Of a stretch of DNA of 64,000 nucleotides, positions 24,655 through 32,724 are shown one piece after another. The DNA comes from JACVRW01 sp963819635. GTDB taxonomy: Bacteria; Actinomycetota; Thermoleophilia; Solirubrobacterales; Thermoleophilaceae. A model generated the notes under the pieces. That model worked only from the letters and a program-made list of their open reading frames with translations. It made no database searches and was not told where the DNA came from. The translations under genes were made by a program, and so were the position numbers. The stretch is from the NCBI GenBank assembly GCA_963819635.1, contig CAWFWX010000005.1, positions 868,001-932,000 of the forward strand, in the 5' to 3' direction. The stretch's first letter is position 1; each line of letters starts with the position of its first letter.

Positions 24655-25409
24655 TGGGCATCACCTCCCTTCACGTGTCGCGCGATGAACAGGCTCTTGA
24701 GGAGGCGCCGCTCGTCGGCCTGCCCCGCGAGCGCGCCGTCGTCCAGCACGCCGTGAACGGCCACGCACTCGAGACCGGCCGCCTCGAGCAGTTCGATGAC
24801 CTCGTCACGCGTGAAGTGGCGCTGCTCGTGCCGGCTCGTGACGCGCTCGTAGAGCGCCCCGGCCGCCGGCGCGAACACGTCGATCTCGGCTGCGGCGAGA
24901 CAGCCCGCCTCGGCGTCGGGCGAGCACTGGCCGCGCCACGCGAACAGGACCCCGTCACGCTCGACGACCCTGTCGCCCGCGAAGGTCGTGCGGTAGGCAC
25001 GCAGCGTGTTCAGGTCGAACACCGCGAGCCCGTGCCGGGCGAGGTTCGCGGCCATCCCCTGGAAGGTCGCGAGTAGCCCGTCGCCGTCAGGCAGGTAGTT
25101 GAGCGAGTCGTCGAAGCAGGTGACGAGGTCGAAGCGGCCGAGCGTCGCGAGCTCGCGCATGTCGGCCTGAATGAGCGCGACGTCGGGTGCCTTGCGAGCC
25201 GCCTCGGCGAGCATGGCCACGGATCCGTCGCAGCCGGTGACCCGGAACCCGCGACGCGCGAACGGCATGAAGCTGTTGCCGGTGCCGCAGGCGAGATCGA
25301 GAAGCGCGGCGCCGGTCAGGCCGTGCCGCGTCGCGACCTCGAGCACCTGCTCGGTCCACACCTCGTAGTCCGACTCCGCGGTGAAGGCGTCGTAGTAGGA
25401 CGCGAACAC
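24651..25409 (-). CDS. Class I SAM-dependent methyltransferase
   Basis: This methyltransferase of about 252 residues has SAM motif I LLDLACGTGN (about residues 36-45), the acidic loop VTGCDGS, motif II LIQADMREL and DLVTCFDDSLNYL. Family relatives methylate small molecules or peptide side chains. The frame is open to an ATG at 25484, but that would overlap the divergent regulator gene by 44 bases. The GTG at 25409 gives the usual N-terminus for this fold (FASYYDAFTAESDYEVW), though no ribosome-binding site is seen. It is the first gene of a three-gene set with the 20-residue peptide and ThiF-like protein, so the peptide is the likely substrate. Confidence 0.8.
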   Translation of the reverse strand: MFASYYDAFTAESDYEVWTEQVLEVATRHGLTGAALLDLACGTGNSFMPFARRGFRVTGCDGSVAMLAEAARKAPDVALIQADMRELATLGRFDLVTCFDDSLNYLPDGDGLLATFQGMAANLARHGLAVFDLNTLRAYRTTFAGDRVVERDGVLFAWRGQCSPDAEAGCLAAAEIDVFAPAAGALYERVTSRHEQRHFTRDEVIELLEAAGLECVAVHGVLDDGALAGQADERRLLKSLFIARHVKGGDAQ

Positions 25410-25440
25410 GTCATACGGCGATGGATTAAGGTCGGCTGTT

Positions 25441-26031
25441 ATGGCTCGCCAATCGCTCGACCTGGTCGATCCGCGCATCGCCAAGGCTCTCTCTCACCCG
25501 ATGCGCGCGCGGATCCTGGGCATCCTCGACGAGCGCGTGGCCAGTCCGAACGAGATCGCGGACATGATCGACGAGCGGCTGCCGAACGTGAGCTACCACG
25601 TCCGCGCCCTTCTCGACCTCGGCTGCATCGAGCTCGTGGACACCGCCCAGCGACGCGGCGCGATCGAGCACTACTACAAGGCGATCGTCCGTCCCTTCTT
25701 CAGCGACCGCGACTGGAAGCGCCTGCCGCGCTCCGGCCGGCAGGCGATCTCCGACGTGGCGCTGAAGGTCGTCTGGGAGGACGTCTCCGAGGCGATCAAC
25801 GCCGGCACGTTCGACCACCGCTCGGACCGCCACCTCTCCCACAACGACATCACCCTCGACGAGGAGGGCTGGCGCGACGTCCGCAACGCGCTCGCCGGGA
25901 TGCTCGACGAGGTGGAGAAGATCGAGTCGGCCAGCGCGGCGCGCCTCAAGAGGTCCGGCGACGAGGGGATCCCCGCGACGGTCGTCGCGATGCAGTTCGA
26001 GTCGCCGACGCGGCATGCTCAGGAGTCTTAG
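25441..26031 (+). CDS. ArsR-like winged-helix transcriptional regulator
   Basis: This 196-residue protein has an N-terminal winged helix typical of ArsR-like regulators (IAKALSHPMRARILGILDER...NEIADMIDERLPNVSYHVRALLDLGCIELV) and a C-terminal helical effector/dimerisation part. It has no obvious metal-binding cysteines, so it is not a classical metal sensor. It starts 31 bases from the divergent methyltransferase gene and is the natural candidate to control the peptide cluster. A weak AAGG site precedes the ATG. Confidence 0.82.
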   Translation: MARQSLDLVDPRIAKALSHPMRARILGILDERVASPNEIADMIDERLPNVSYHVRALLDLGCIELVDTAQRRGAIEHYYKAIVRPFFSDRDWKRLPRSGRQAISDVALKVVWEDVSEAINAGTFDHRSDRHLSHNDITLDEEGWRDVRNALAGMLDEVEKIESASAARLKRSGDEGIPATVVAMQFESPTRHAQES

Positions 26032-26068
26032 AGCAAAAACCGCGCGTTGCTGGTACAACTCATGAATC

Positions 26069-26734
26069 TTGCTGAGTGAGGGACTTCGTACGAGGCCAGG
26101 AGGGCGCGTACGCGTCCTGGCGGCCGACGACCAGCCCCTCTATCGCGACGCTCTCGTCCGGGCGATCGGCGGCCGGCCCGAGCTCGAGCTGGTGGGCGAG
26201 GCGGGCGACGGGCGCGCGGCGCTTGACGCGATCTCCGAGTCGTGCCCGGACGTCGCTCTCATCGGCAGCACGCTGAACGGGCTGTCCGGCGAGCAGGTGC
26301 TGAACGCGGTCGCGCGCGACCGGCTCCGCACGCGAGTGGTGATGATGGCGGCGCGGCCGGAGCCGCATCAGGTCTACGCGGCACTCGCCGGCGGCGCTGC
26401 CGGCTACCTCACGAAGGACGCCGACGCGCGCGAGCTCTGCGACGCGATCACGGCCGTCGCCCGCGGCGGCACCGTGCTTTCGCCCGAGCTCCAGGCCGGC
26501 GTGGCCGACGAGATCCGCCTGCGCACGCCGCGCGACCGGCCCGTCATGAGCGCTCGGGAGCGCGAGACGCTCACGCTGATCGCCGAGGGACTGAGCGCGC
26601 CGGACATCGCCCGGGCGCTCCACCTGAGCACGGCGACCGTGAAGACGCACCTCCAGCACATCTACGAGAAGCTCGGCGTCTCGGAGCGCGCCGCCGCGGT
26701 CGCGGAGGCGATGCGGAGGGGTCTGCTGGAATGA
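26069..26734 (+). CDS. NarL/LuxR-type response regulator lacking the phospho-acceptor aspartate
   Basis: This 221-residue protein has a receiver domain (residues about 14-130) and a LuxR-type helix-turn-helix (SARERETLTLIAEGLSAPDIARALHLSTATVKTHLQHIYEKLGV, about 158-203). The acidic pair D20-D21 and the conserved Lys116 (GYLTKDAD) are present. The phospho-acceptor position after DVALI is Gly66 (IGSTLNG) instead of Asp, so normal phosphorylation is not possible. No histidine kinase gene is adjacent. It is probably an orphan, phosphorylation-independent regulator. The start is a TTG at 26069 without a convincing ribosome site, so the first dozen residues are uncertain. Confidence 0.85.
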   Translation: MLSEGLRTRPGGRVRVLAADDQPLYRDALVRAIGGRPELELVGEAGDGRAALDAISESCPDVALIGSTLNGLSGEQVLNAVARDRLRTRVVMMAARPEPHQVYAALAGGAAGYLTKDADARELCDAITAVARGGTVLSPELQAGVADEIRLRTPRDRPVMSARERETLTLIAEGLSAPDIARALHLSTATVKTHLQHIYEKLGVSERAAAVAEAMRRGLLE

Positions 26735-26738
26735 GCCG

Positions 26739-28205
26739 ATGGGCTCGTCGCTCGACCGCCGCCAGTTCTTAGTAGGCACGGCCGGCGGTGCGATCTTGCT
26801 GCGGGTCCCGGCGGAGCCGGCCGGCTTCTCGAAGCGCGCGCTGCGCGAGCTGCGCGCCGCGGTCAAGGGCCCCGTCGTCGTGCCCCGCGGCAGCGCCGCG
26901 CTCGTCTACAACACGCGCTTCGACGGCCGCCGGCCCGACGCCGTCGTGCAGGTACGCGACACGGCGGACGTGGTCGCGGCGGTCCGCTGGGCGAACCGCT
27001 TCGACGTGCGCCTCGTGGCCCGCTCGGGCGGCCACAGCTACGCCGGCTACTGCACGACCAGCGACGGCGTCGTCCTCGACCTGTCACGCCTCAGGGGAAT
27101 CCGCGTCTCCGGCGGCCGCGCGACGGTGGGCCCCGCCGCCCTGCTGATCGACGTGCAGCGGGCGCTCACGCGCAGGGGCGTCACCGTGCCGTCGGGATCG
27201 TGCCCGACCGTCGGCATCGGCGGGCTCGCGCTCGGCGGCGGTCACGGCCTCGCCGGGCGCCGCTTCGGCCTGACGAGCGACAACCTCCTGGCCGCGCGCG
27301 TCGTGACCGCCGACGGCCGCGTGCGCAACGTGGACGCGAACACGCAGGAGGACCTGTACTGGGCCCTGCGGGGTGGCGGTGGCGGGAACTTCGGCGTCGT
27401 CACCGCGCTGACGCTGAAGACGCACCGGGCCGCCGGCGCGGCGTACTTCTTCGTCTCCTGGCCCTGGTCGCAGGCGAGCGAGGCGATCGCGGCATGGCAG
27501 CGCTTCGCGCCCGAGGCGCCGCCGGCGCTCACCTCCATCCTGTCGCTCAGCACGACAGGCGGCGGCGGCAGCCCGCGCGTGTCGGCGCTCGGCCAGTACT
27601 TCGGCGAGGTGGCGGCGCTGCGCCGGCTCGTGGGGCCGCTCACGCGTGTCGCGGGCGCGAGCCTCAGCACCGGGAGCTCGAGCTACTTCACGATGGTGCT
27701 CCGCTGGGCCGGCTGCCTCGACGGCGGGCTGGCCGCCTGCCACCGCTCCACGCGCTCGAGCTTCTACGCGAAGTCCGACTACTTCGACGAGCAGGTCGGC
27801 CCGCGCGGGCGCGCGAAGATGATCGACTGGGTCGAGCGCCGCCAGCGAACGCCCTCGCTCGGCTCGGGCGCGCTCCTCCTCGACGCCTATGGTGGGGCGC
27901 TCAACCGGCCCGCGGCGGACGCCACGGCCTTCGTCCATCGCGACATGCTCTTCTCGCTCCAGTACCTGGCCTACTTCGGCGGCGGCGCCGCCGGGCGCGC
28001 AAGCCGGCGCTGGATCGATGGCGTGTGGCAGGCGCTCCGCCCGCACGTCTCCGGCCAGGCGTACCAGAACTACATCGACCCGGACCTCGAGACCTGGCAG
28101 AGCGCCTACTACGGCACCAACCTCGCGCGGCTGCGCCAGATCAAGAAGCAGGTCGACCCCGACTTCCGCTTCCGCTTCCCGCAGGCGATCCCGCCCGCCG
28201 GCTGA
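26739..28205 (+). CDS. FAD-linked oxidase, berberine-bridge-enzyme type, Tat-exported
   Basis: This 488-residue protein has a twin-arginine signal (DRRQFLVGTAGGAILL, residues 6-21), then a PCMH-type FAD domain and a BBE C-terminal segment (YQNYIDPDLETWQSAYYGTNLARLRQIKKQVDP). H99 in RSGGHSYAGY and C155 in PSGSCPTVG are at the positions used for bicovalent FAD attachment in this family. Members oxidise sugars, alkaloids or polyketide intermediates with O2. It sits four bases after the response regulator gene and overlaps the MFS gene start (TGATG), so regulator, oxidase and exporter may be one operon, possibly for a secreted metabolite. Confidence 0.9.
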   Translation: MGSSLDRRQFLVGTAGGAILLRVPAEPAGFSKRALRELRAAVKGPVVVPRGSAALVYNTRFDGRRPDAVVQVRDTADVVAAVRWANRFDVRLVARSGGHSYAGYCTTSDGVVLDLSRLRGIRVSGGRATVGPAALLIDVQRALTRRGVTVPSGSCPTVGIGGLALGGGHGLAGRRFGLTSDNLLAARVVTADGRVRNVDANTQEDLYWALRGGGGGNFGVVTALTLKTHRAAGAAYFFVSWPWSQASEAIAAWQRFAPEAPPALTSILSLSTTGGGGSPRVSALGQYFGEVAALRRLVGPLTRVAGASLSTGSSSYFTMVLRWAGCLDGGLAACHRSTRSSFYAKSDYFDEQVGPRGRAKMIDWVERRQRTPSLGSGALLLDAYGGALNRPAADATAFVHRDMLFSLQYLAYFGGGAAGRASRRWIDGVWQALRPHVSGQAYQNYIDPDLETWQSAYYGTNLARLRQIKKQVDPDFRFRFPQAIPPAG

Positions 28206-29458
28206 TGGACCGCGACTCGCTCAGGCAGCTGCGGGCGCAGCCCGGCTACCTCGGGTTCGTCTCGGCCGCGACGCTGGCGCGTGTCTCCGACGAGATGTTC
28301 TCCGTCGGCGTGGTGCTGCTCGTGCTCGATCGCACCGGAAGCGCCGCGCTCGCCGGGGCGACCGTGGCCGCGATCACGTTCCCGAGTCTGATCAGCGGGC
28401 CGCTGCTCGGCGCCTGGCTCGACCTCACCGGCCGGCGGCGGACGCTCATGGTGATCGACCAGATCGTGATCGCGTCCGTCCTGGTCACGCTGGTCGTCCT
28501 CGTGGGGAACGCGCCGAACTGGGTCATCCCGCTCGTGGTGGTGCCGGCCGGGATCACGTACCCGCTGTCCTTCGGCGGCTTCACGAGCATGATCCCCTCG
28601 CTCGTCCCGGGCGAGCTGCTGCCGCCCGCGAACGCGCTCGAGACGACGAGCTTCAACGCCGCGCTCGTCACCGGCCCCGCGCTGGCGGGCACCCTGTCGG
28701 GAGCCATCGGGCCCGCGGTGCCGCTGATCGTCGAGGCGGCTCTGGCGATCGCGGCGCTCGCGCTGATCGTCCGCATCCCGGGCCTGGACAGGACGCCGGA
28801 CCACGCGCCCGAGCGCACGCTCTGGAGCGTCGCGGGCGACGGCCTGCGCACGATCGTCGCCGTCCCGCAGCTGCGCGGCGTGACCGCCGCCGCGGCGCTC
28901 GGGATGGCGGGCCTCGGGCTGCTGACGGTGGCGTTCCCGCTGTTCGCTGTCGAGCACCTCGGGGTCGAGCGGAGCGCCGCGGGCTACATGTGGGCGGCGT
29001 TCGCGGTCGGCTCGACTCTCGGCGCGCTCTCGCTGGTCCGCATGCAGCGCCGGTTCGCGCCGGAGCGCATCGTCTTCACGGGCTACCTGGTGTTCGGCCT
29101 CCTCGTGCTCACGTGGCCGCTCGCGGAGGCGCTGCCGCTGTTCCTGGCGCTGGTGGCGTTGGCCGCCCTCGCGGACGGCCCGGCGCTGGCGGCGCAGTTC
29201 GCCGTGCGCCAGCACCACGTGCCGCCGTCCCTCTACGGCCAGGTGTTCACGACCGCGGTGGGGCTGAAGGTCGGCTCGCTCGCGCTCGGCGCCGCGGTCG
29301 CGGGAGCGGTGGTCACCGGGCTCGGATCGGCTGAGGCGCTCGTGCTCGCGGGGACGATGCAGCTGCTCGGCGCCCTCGTCGGCTTCATCCTCGCTCGTCT
29401 CCCGGGTCTTCCGGCCCGAGACGCAGCTGCTCGCCCGGAGCCGGCTCGTACGGCTTGA
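28205..29458 (+). CDS. Major facilitator superfamily transporter
   Basis: This 417-residue polytopic membrane protein has about twelve predicted helices and the MFS loop 2-3 motif (GAWLDLTGRRRTLMVID). It resembles the MFS_3/enterobactin-exporter-like drug and siderophore exporters. It is translationally coupled to the preceding oxidase gene through a TGATG overlap, which suggests export of that enzyme's product or resistance to it. The C-terminal 24 or so codons overlap the convergent membrane-protein gene by 74 bases; both C-termini look plausible. Confidence 0.88.
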   Translation: MDRDSLRQLRAQPGYLGFVSAATLARVSDEMFSVGVVLLVLDRTGSAALAGATVAAITFPSLISGPLLGAWLDLTGRRRTLMVIDQIVIASVLVTLVVLVGNAPNWVIPLVVVPAGITYPLSFGGFTSMIPSLVPGELLPPANALETTSFNAALVTGPALAGTLSGAIGPAVPLIVEAALAIAALALIVRIPGLDRTPDHAPERTLWSVAGDGLRTIVAVPQLRGVTAAAALGMAGLGLLTVAFPLFAVEHLGVERSAAGYMWAAFAVGSTLGALSLVRMQRRFAPERIVFTGYLVFGLLVLTWPLAEALPLFLALVALAALADGPALAAQFAVRQHHVPPSLYGQVFTTAVGLKVGSLALGAAVAGAVVTGLGSAEALVLAGTMQLLGALVGFILARLPGLPARDAAARPEPARTA

Positions 29459-29939
29459 ACTCCGGCGGGGGGAGCGGATCGGTCGTGGCGTCCGCCTCGG
29501 CCGCCGCACCGGGCCGGCGGGGAGGGCGGCGCGTCCGGATCGGCGGAGTGCTCCCTGGAGCGTCGGGCGGGACGTCGTCGGGCGGGCGCTTCGCTCGCTC
29601 CCGCGCGCCCGCGAGGAACATTACGGCCGCGCCTGCCGTGGCGAACACGTTCTGGCCCACCGAGCGGTCGAGCAGGCCGGCCAGGATCAGCGCCCCCGCC
29701 CAGATCGCGGCGCCGGCGATCACCGTGCCGTCGCCGAAGGGCAGGTGGAAGCGCATGCCCTCGGCGCGCGCGAACAGCAGCGCCAGGACGCCGACGGCGA
29801 CCAGAAGGAGGCCCGCCTCCACGAAGGTGAAGTCACCGAGCGTGCTCAGGATCAGGAGGAGCGCCCCGGCGGCGGCGCCGCGCTGCTCGAAGTTCAGGAG
29901 CCGCGCGGCGCGGATCAACCGGCGCGGGAGCTCACGCAT
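29385..29939 (-). CDS. Small membrane protein with Pro-rich cytoplasmic tail
   Basis: This 184-residue protein has about four hydrophobic segments between residues 20 and 115 (AAAGALLLILSTLGDFTF; GLLLVAVGVLALLFA; IAGAAIWAGALILAGLL; VFATAGAAVMFLAG), followed by a Pro/Arg-rich tail (PPDDVPPDAPGSTPP...). No known family is recognised. The ATG overlaps the end of the DUF2203 gene by eight bases, so it is the third gene of an operon after the EVE and DUF2203 genes. The 3' end overlaps the MFS gene. Confidence 0.65.
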   Translation of the reverse strand: MRELPRRLIRAARLLNFEQRGAAAGALLLILSTLGDFTFVEAGLLLVAVGVLALLFARAEGMRFHLPFGDGTVIAGAAIWAGALILAGLLDRSVGQNVFATAGAAVMFLAGARERAKRPPDDVPPDAPGSTPPIRTRRPPRRPGAAAEADATTDPLPPPEFKPYEPAPGEQLRLGPEDPGDERG

Positions 29940-30318
29940 CGTCGAGCGGGCGGCGGCCCGCGAAGCCGGCCTCGGGCTCGTGCCAGTAGCGGATCGCGTC
30001 CTCGCCGTCCTGCCAGCACAGGTAGACCTCGCGCCCCTCGCGGAGCGACGGGAAGTCGAGCAGCCCGCGGTCGAGGTCACGCAGCACGATGTCCAGTTCG
30101 CGGAGCTCCGCCATCGCGTCGCGCAGCTGGAGGAAGCCCTCCGACACGGTGCGGCCGGGCTCTCCGCCGCCGTTCGTGGGCCCCGCCTCGGAGAGGGCCT
30201 CGCGGGCCTCGCGGTCGCCGAGGCGGTCGCGTGCCGAGCGCATCTGGCCGATCAGCTCCACCACGCGCGGAAGGAGCTCCGATGCCTCCTCGAGCGTGTA
30301 GTGGCGCTCGTGGATCAC
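29932..30318 (-). CDS. DUF2203 family protein
   Basis: This 128-residue protein begins HERHYTLEEASELLPRVVELIGQM, the DUF2203 hallmark, and ends with the conserved VYLCWQDGEDAIRYWHEPEAGFAGRRPL. The family is small, soluble and uncharacterised; in many genomes it is annotated next to translation or RNA-related genes. The GTG at 30318 overlaps the stop of the EVE-domain gene (30315), and the frame then overlaps the membrane-protein gene, making a compact operon. There is no ribosome-binding site beyond the coupling. Confidence 0.85.
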   Translation of the reverse strand: MIHERHYTLEEASELLPRVVELIGQMRSARDRLGDREAREALSEAGPTNGGGEPGRTVSEGFLQLRDAMAELRELDIVLRDLDRGLLDFPSLREGREVYLCWQDGEDAIRYWHEPEAGFAGRRPLDDA

Positions 30319-30770
30319 GCCGCCGCGCGGGCGCCGGCGCGGATGCGGCGCTCGAGCAGCCGAGCGTCCGCCTCGGGCACGGTGCGGAGCTGGCCCTGGA
30401 ACGCGAGCTGCCAGTGCTCGATGGGCCACTTCGCCACGTGCTCGAGCTCGCCCGCGAGCTCCACGGCGGGCACGAACTCGTCCTCGTCGAGGACGATCTC
30501 GGGCTCGGTCTCGAAGCGCCACGGGTACGCGTCCACCTTGCCGGGCTTCCCGGGCCAGATCTTCGTGCGGTCCTCGAACAGCTCGCCGGTCACGCGCACG
30601 ATCCCGCCAAATGCCTGCACGCCTGTCACGTAGAAGACGATCCGGTCGCCCGGCTCGATCTGCTCGGCCATGCCGCGCCGCCCCTCCTTCGCGCCGATGA
30701 CGCGAAAGCCGTGCTCGCGCGTGGCCCGGAAGTTCTCGAGCGATCCGGTGAGCACCCAGGTCTTGGCCAC
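30315..30770 (-). CDS. EVE-domain (PUA-like) protein
   Basis: This 151-residue protein has a PUA-like EVE fold: WVLTGSLENFRATREHGFRVIG at the N-terminus, GDRIVFYVTGVQAFGGIVRVTGE in the middle and the WPIEHW segment near the end. EVE domains bind modified bases in DNA or RNA and occur in modification-dependent restriction systems and in housekeeping RNA metabolism. No nuclease or NTPase is fused or adjacent, so a restriction role is not supported here. The GTG at 30770 is chosen because the fold begins there; the frame is open to 30821, which would overlap the divergent gene. Confidence 0.83.
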   Translation of the reverse strand: MAKTWVLTGSLENFRATREHGFRVIGAKEGRRGMAEQIEPGDRIVFYVTGVQAFGGIVRVTGELFEDRTKIWPGKPGKVDAYPWRFETEPEIVLDEDEFVPAVELAGELEHVAKWPIEHWQLAFQGQLRTVPEADARLLERRIRAGARAAA

Positions 30771-30800
30771 GCGGAGAAGCCTAGTTACTGTTTGGGCGCG

Positions 30801-31019
30801 ATGGCCGACGACGAACTGCATCTAATCGGGCCGGACGAGATTGCGTACCGGCTCGATCTCACGCCCGCGCAGCTGAAGATCACCTACATGGCGCTCAAGT
30901 CGTTCCTGAACGACTTCGGCCATGACGAGCGCGACGTACACGACGTCGTCCGCGAGGTGATCGGCAAGCTGCCAGAGGGAAACGCGATCAGCAGCATCGA
31001 CATCGGCAAGGGCCGATAG
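30801..31019 (+). CDS. Small conserved protein of unknown function
   Basis: This 72-residue acidic protein begins MADDELHLIGPDEIAYRLDLTPAQLKITYMALKSFLNDFGHDERDVHD. It is predicted helical and soluble with no cysteines. It is divergent from the EVE operon with about 30 bases between starts, and is followed eight bases later by the sulfatase-fold gene. TAGTTACTG upstream could contain a -10 element. It is unnamed but looks like a genuine conserved small protein by codon use. Confidence 0.65.
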   Translation: MADDELHLIGPDEIAYRLDLTPAQLKITYMALKSFLNDFGHDERDVHDVVREVIGKLPEGNAISSIDIGKGR

Positions 31020-31027
31020 ACCCCCCG

Positions 31028-32545
31028 GTGCCGCCGGACCGCACCGGCGAGCGGGCGGTGCCCGCGAGCATCGATCTCTCGCGACGCGAGCTGCTCCGCG
31101 CGGGCGGTGCCGGCGCGCTCGGCTACGCCACGCTCGGACTGGGAGGCGCGAGCGCGCAGGGCGCGGCGCGGATGAACGTGGTGGTCGTGGTGATGGACAG
31201 CCTGCGCGCGGATCACGTCTACGGGCACCGGGCGCGGACGGCGGCCTGGGACCGGGTGGCACGCCAGGGCGTGCGCTTCCTGAACGCGCATCCCGAGGGG
31301 ATGCCCACAATCCCGGCGCGCCGGGCGATCATGTCCGGGAAGCGCACCTATCCCTTCCGCGGCTGGCGCCCGCACTGGCGCGACCTCCCCGCGCAGCCGG
31401 GCTGGGAGCCGGTCGGAAGCGATGGCGAGATGTGGACCGCCACGCTCGCGAAGGCGGGCTGGACGACCGGCTACGTGACCGACAACCCGCACCTGCTGCT
31501 GCCTGTGCACAGGCGCTTCCGGCGGACGTTCGACAGGGTCGAGCTGGTGGAGGGGCAGGTGCCGGTGATGCGCCGCCCGCCGAACCGGCCCTCGGCCGGC
31601 GCGACCGCCCACTACCTGCCGAAGGCGCTGCGCGGGACGAACGCGGAGCGCCGCATGGCGAACTACCTGGCGCTGAACCCCCGCAACCGCCCCGAGGAGC
31701 AGTACAACGCCGCGAAGGTCTTCCGCGAGGGAATGGGCTGGATCGAGTGGGCGCGGGCGCGGCAGCCGTTCGCGCTCGTGATCGACTCCTTCGACGCGCA
31801 CGAGCCGTGGGACGCGCCGCGGCGGCTCGTGGACCTGTACGGCCCGGCGCGCGCGAGCGGCGGCATCGAGCCGATCCAGCCGTTCGAGACGCCGGCCGCC
31901 CGCGCGAGCGACATGGACCTGACGAAGCGGACGCTCCGGCGGATGCGCCAGCTCTACGCCGCCGAGGTGACGCTGGTGGACGTGTGGCTCGGCCGCTTCC
32001 TCGACCGGCTTGCCGGCCTCGGGCTGGCCGAGAACACGCTGGTCGTGCTCGTGAGCGACCACGGCGTGCTGCTCGGAGAGCGCGGCTGGGTCGGCAAGCG
32101 CTACACCGAGATGCACGAGGAGCTGACCCACGTGCCGATGGTGATGCGCCACCCCGCCGGTAAGGGCCGAGGGCGGTCGACGAGCTACTACGCCTCGACG
32201 CACGACATCGGCCCGACGGTGCTCTCGGTGCTCGGCGTGGACGAGCCGCGCGGGATGAACGGCGCCGACCTGTCGCCGCTCTTCAACGGCAGGCCGCCGC
32301 GGAAGAAGCGCAGCTACCGAACGGCCTCGTACAACACCTACGTGAGCGCCGGCGACGACCGCTGGCTGCTGATCGCCGGCAACCACCGCGAGGAGCTGCG
32401 GCTCTACGACCGAAAGCGCGACCGCCACGAGCGCCGCAACATCGCCCACCGCCACCCCAAGAAGGTCCGCGAGCTCTGGGGCAAGATCCTCCACGACGCC
32501 GGCGGCAGGCTGCCGCGGTTCCCGGAGGGCGGGCGGGAGGGGTAG
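31028..32545 (+). CDS. Sulfatase/alkaline-phosphatase-fold hydrolase with Thr at the nucleophile position
   Basis: This 505-residue protein has a Tat-like signal (LSRRELLRAGGAGALGYATLGLGGASA, residues 17-43). The fold is that of sulfatases: metal ligand D57 in VVMDSLRADH and the C-terminal metal motif VSDHGVLLGERG. At the sulfatase active-site motif (C/S)xPxR the sequence is TIPAR (T94-R98), so the cysteine or serine needed for formylglycine is replaced by threonine. Threonine is the nucleophile in related phosphodiesterases, so the enzyme may hydrolyse phosphate or phosphonate esters rather than sulfate esters. The GTG start lies eight bases after the small protein gene. It is convergent with the 32725 gene across a large inverted repeat. 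Confidence 0.85.
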   Translation: MPPDRTGERAVPASIDLSRRELLRAGGAGALGYATLGLGGASAQGAARMNVVVVVMDSLRADHVYGHRARTAAWDRVARQGVRFLNAHPEGMPTIPARRAIMSGKRTYPFRGWRPHWRDLPAQPGWEPVGSDGEMWTATLAKAGWTTGYVTDNPHLLLPVHRRFRRTFDRVELVEGQVPVMRRPPNRPSAGATAHYLPKALRGTNAERRMANYLALNPRNRPEEQYNAAKVFREGMGWIEWARARQPFALVIDSFDAHEPWDAPRRLVDLYGPARASGGIEPIQPFETPAARASDMDLTKRTLRRMRQLYAAEVTLVDVWLGRFLDRLAGLGLAENTLVVLVSDHGVLLGERGWVGKRYTEMHEELTHVPMVMRHPAGKGRGRSTSYYASTHDIGPTVLSVLGVDEPRGMNGADLSPLFNGRPPRKKRSYRTASYNTYVSAGDDRWLLIAGNHREELRLYDRKRDRHERRNIAHRHPKKVRELWGKILHDAGGRLPRFPEGGREG

Positions 32546-32567
32546 GGCCGCGCCGGGACCTGAACTA

Positions 32568-32689
32568 CGGCATTGAGGGTGGGACCGATCGGCCTCGGTT
32601 TTTCAACAATCCTGGATAGGGGCCCATATAGGGCCTCTAGGCAGGATTGTTCGGAAATCAGGCCCCTCCGAACCACCCCCTCAATGCCG
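32568..32689. repeat. 122-bp imperfect inverted repeat containing hairpin repeat copy 1
   Basis: The outer arms CGGCATTGAGGG.. (from 32568) and ..CCTCAATGCCG (to 32689) are inverted copies. At the centre is a 47-bp hairpin, 32605-32651, with perfect 10-bp stem AACAATCCTG / CAGGATTGTT around a GGGGCCCATATAGGGCC core. Related hairpins lie at 48615 and 49523. It occupies the gap between two convergent genes and may act as a bidirectional terminator or be a mobile repeat remnant. Confidence 0.8.
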
Positions 32690-32724
32690 CCGTTCGCCGG
32701 CACCGGCACGCGGCCGGGGGAGGC

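Noticed and set aside
24651..25484. Methyltransferase start at 25484
   Set aside because: It overlaps the first codons of the divergent regulator gene and adds residues unlike the fold's usual N-terminus; GTG 25409 is preferred, though not certain.
30315..30770. EVE protein as part of a modification-dependent restriction system
   Set aside because: No nuclease, McrB-like NTPase or methylase gene is adjacent.
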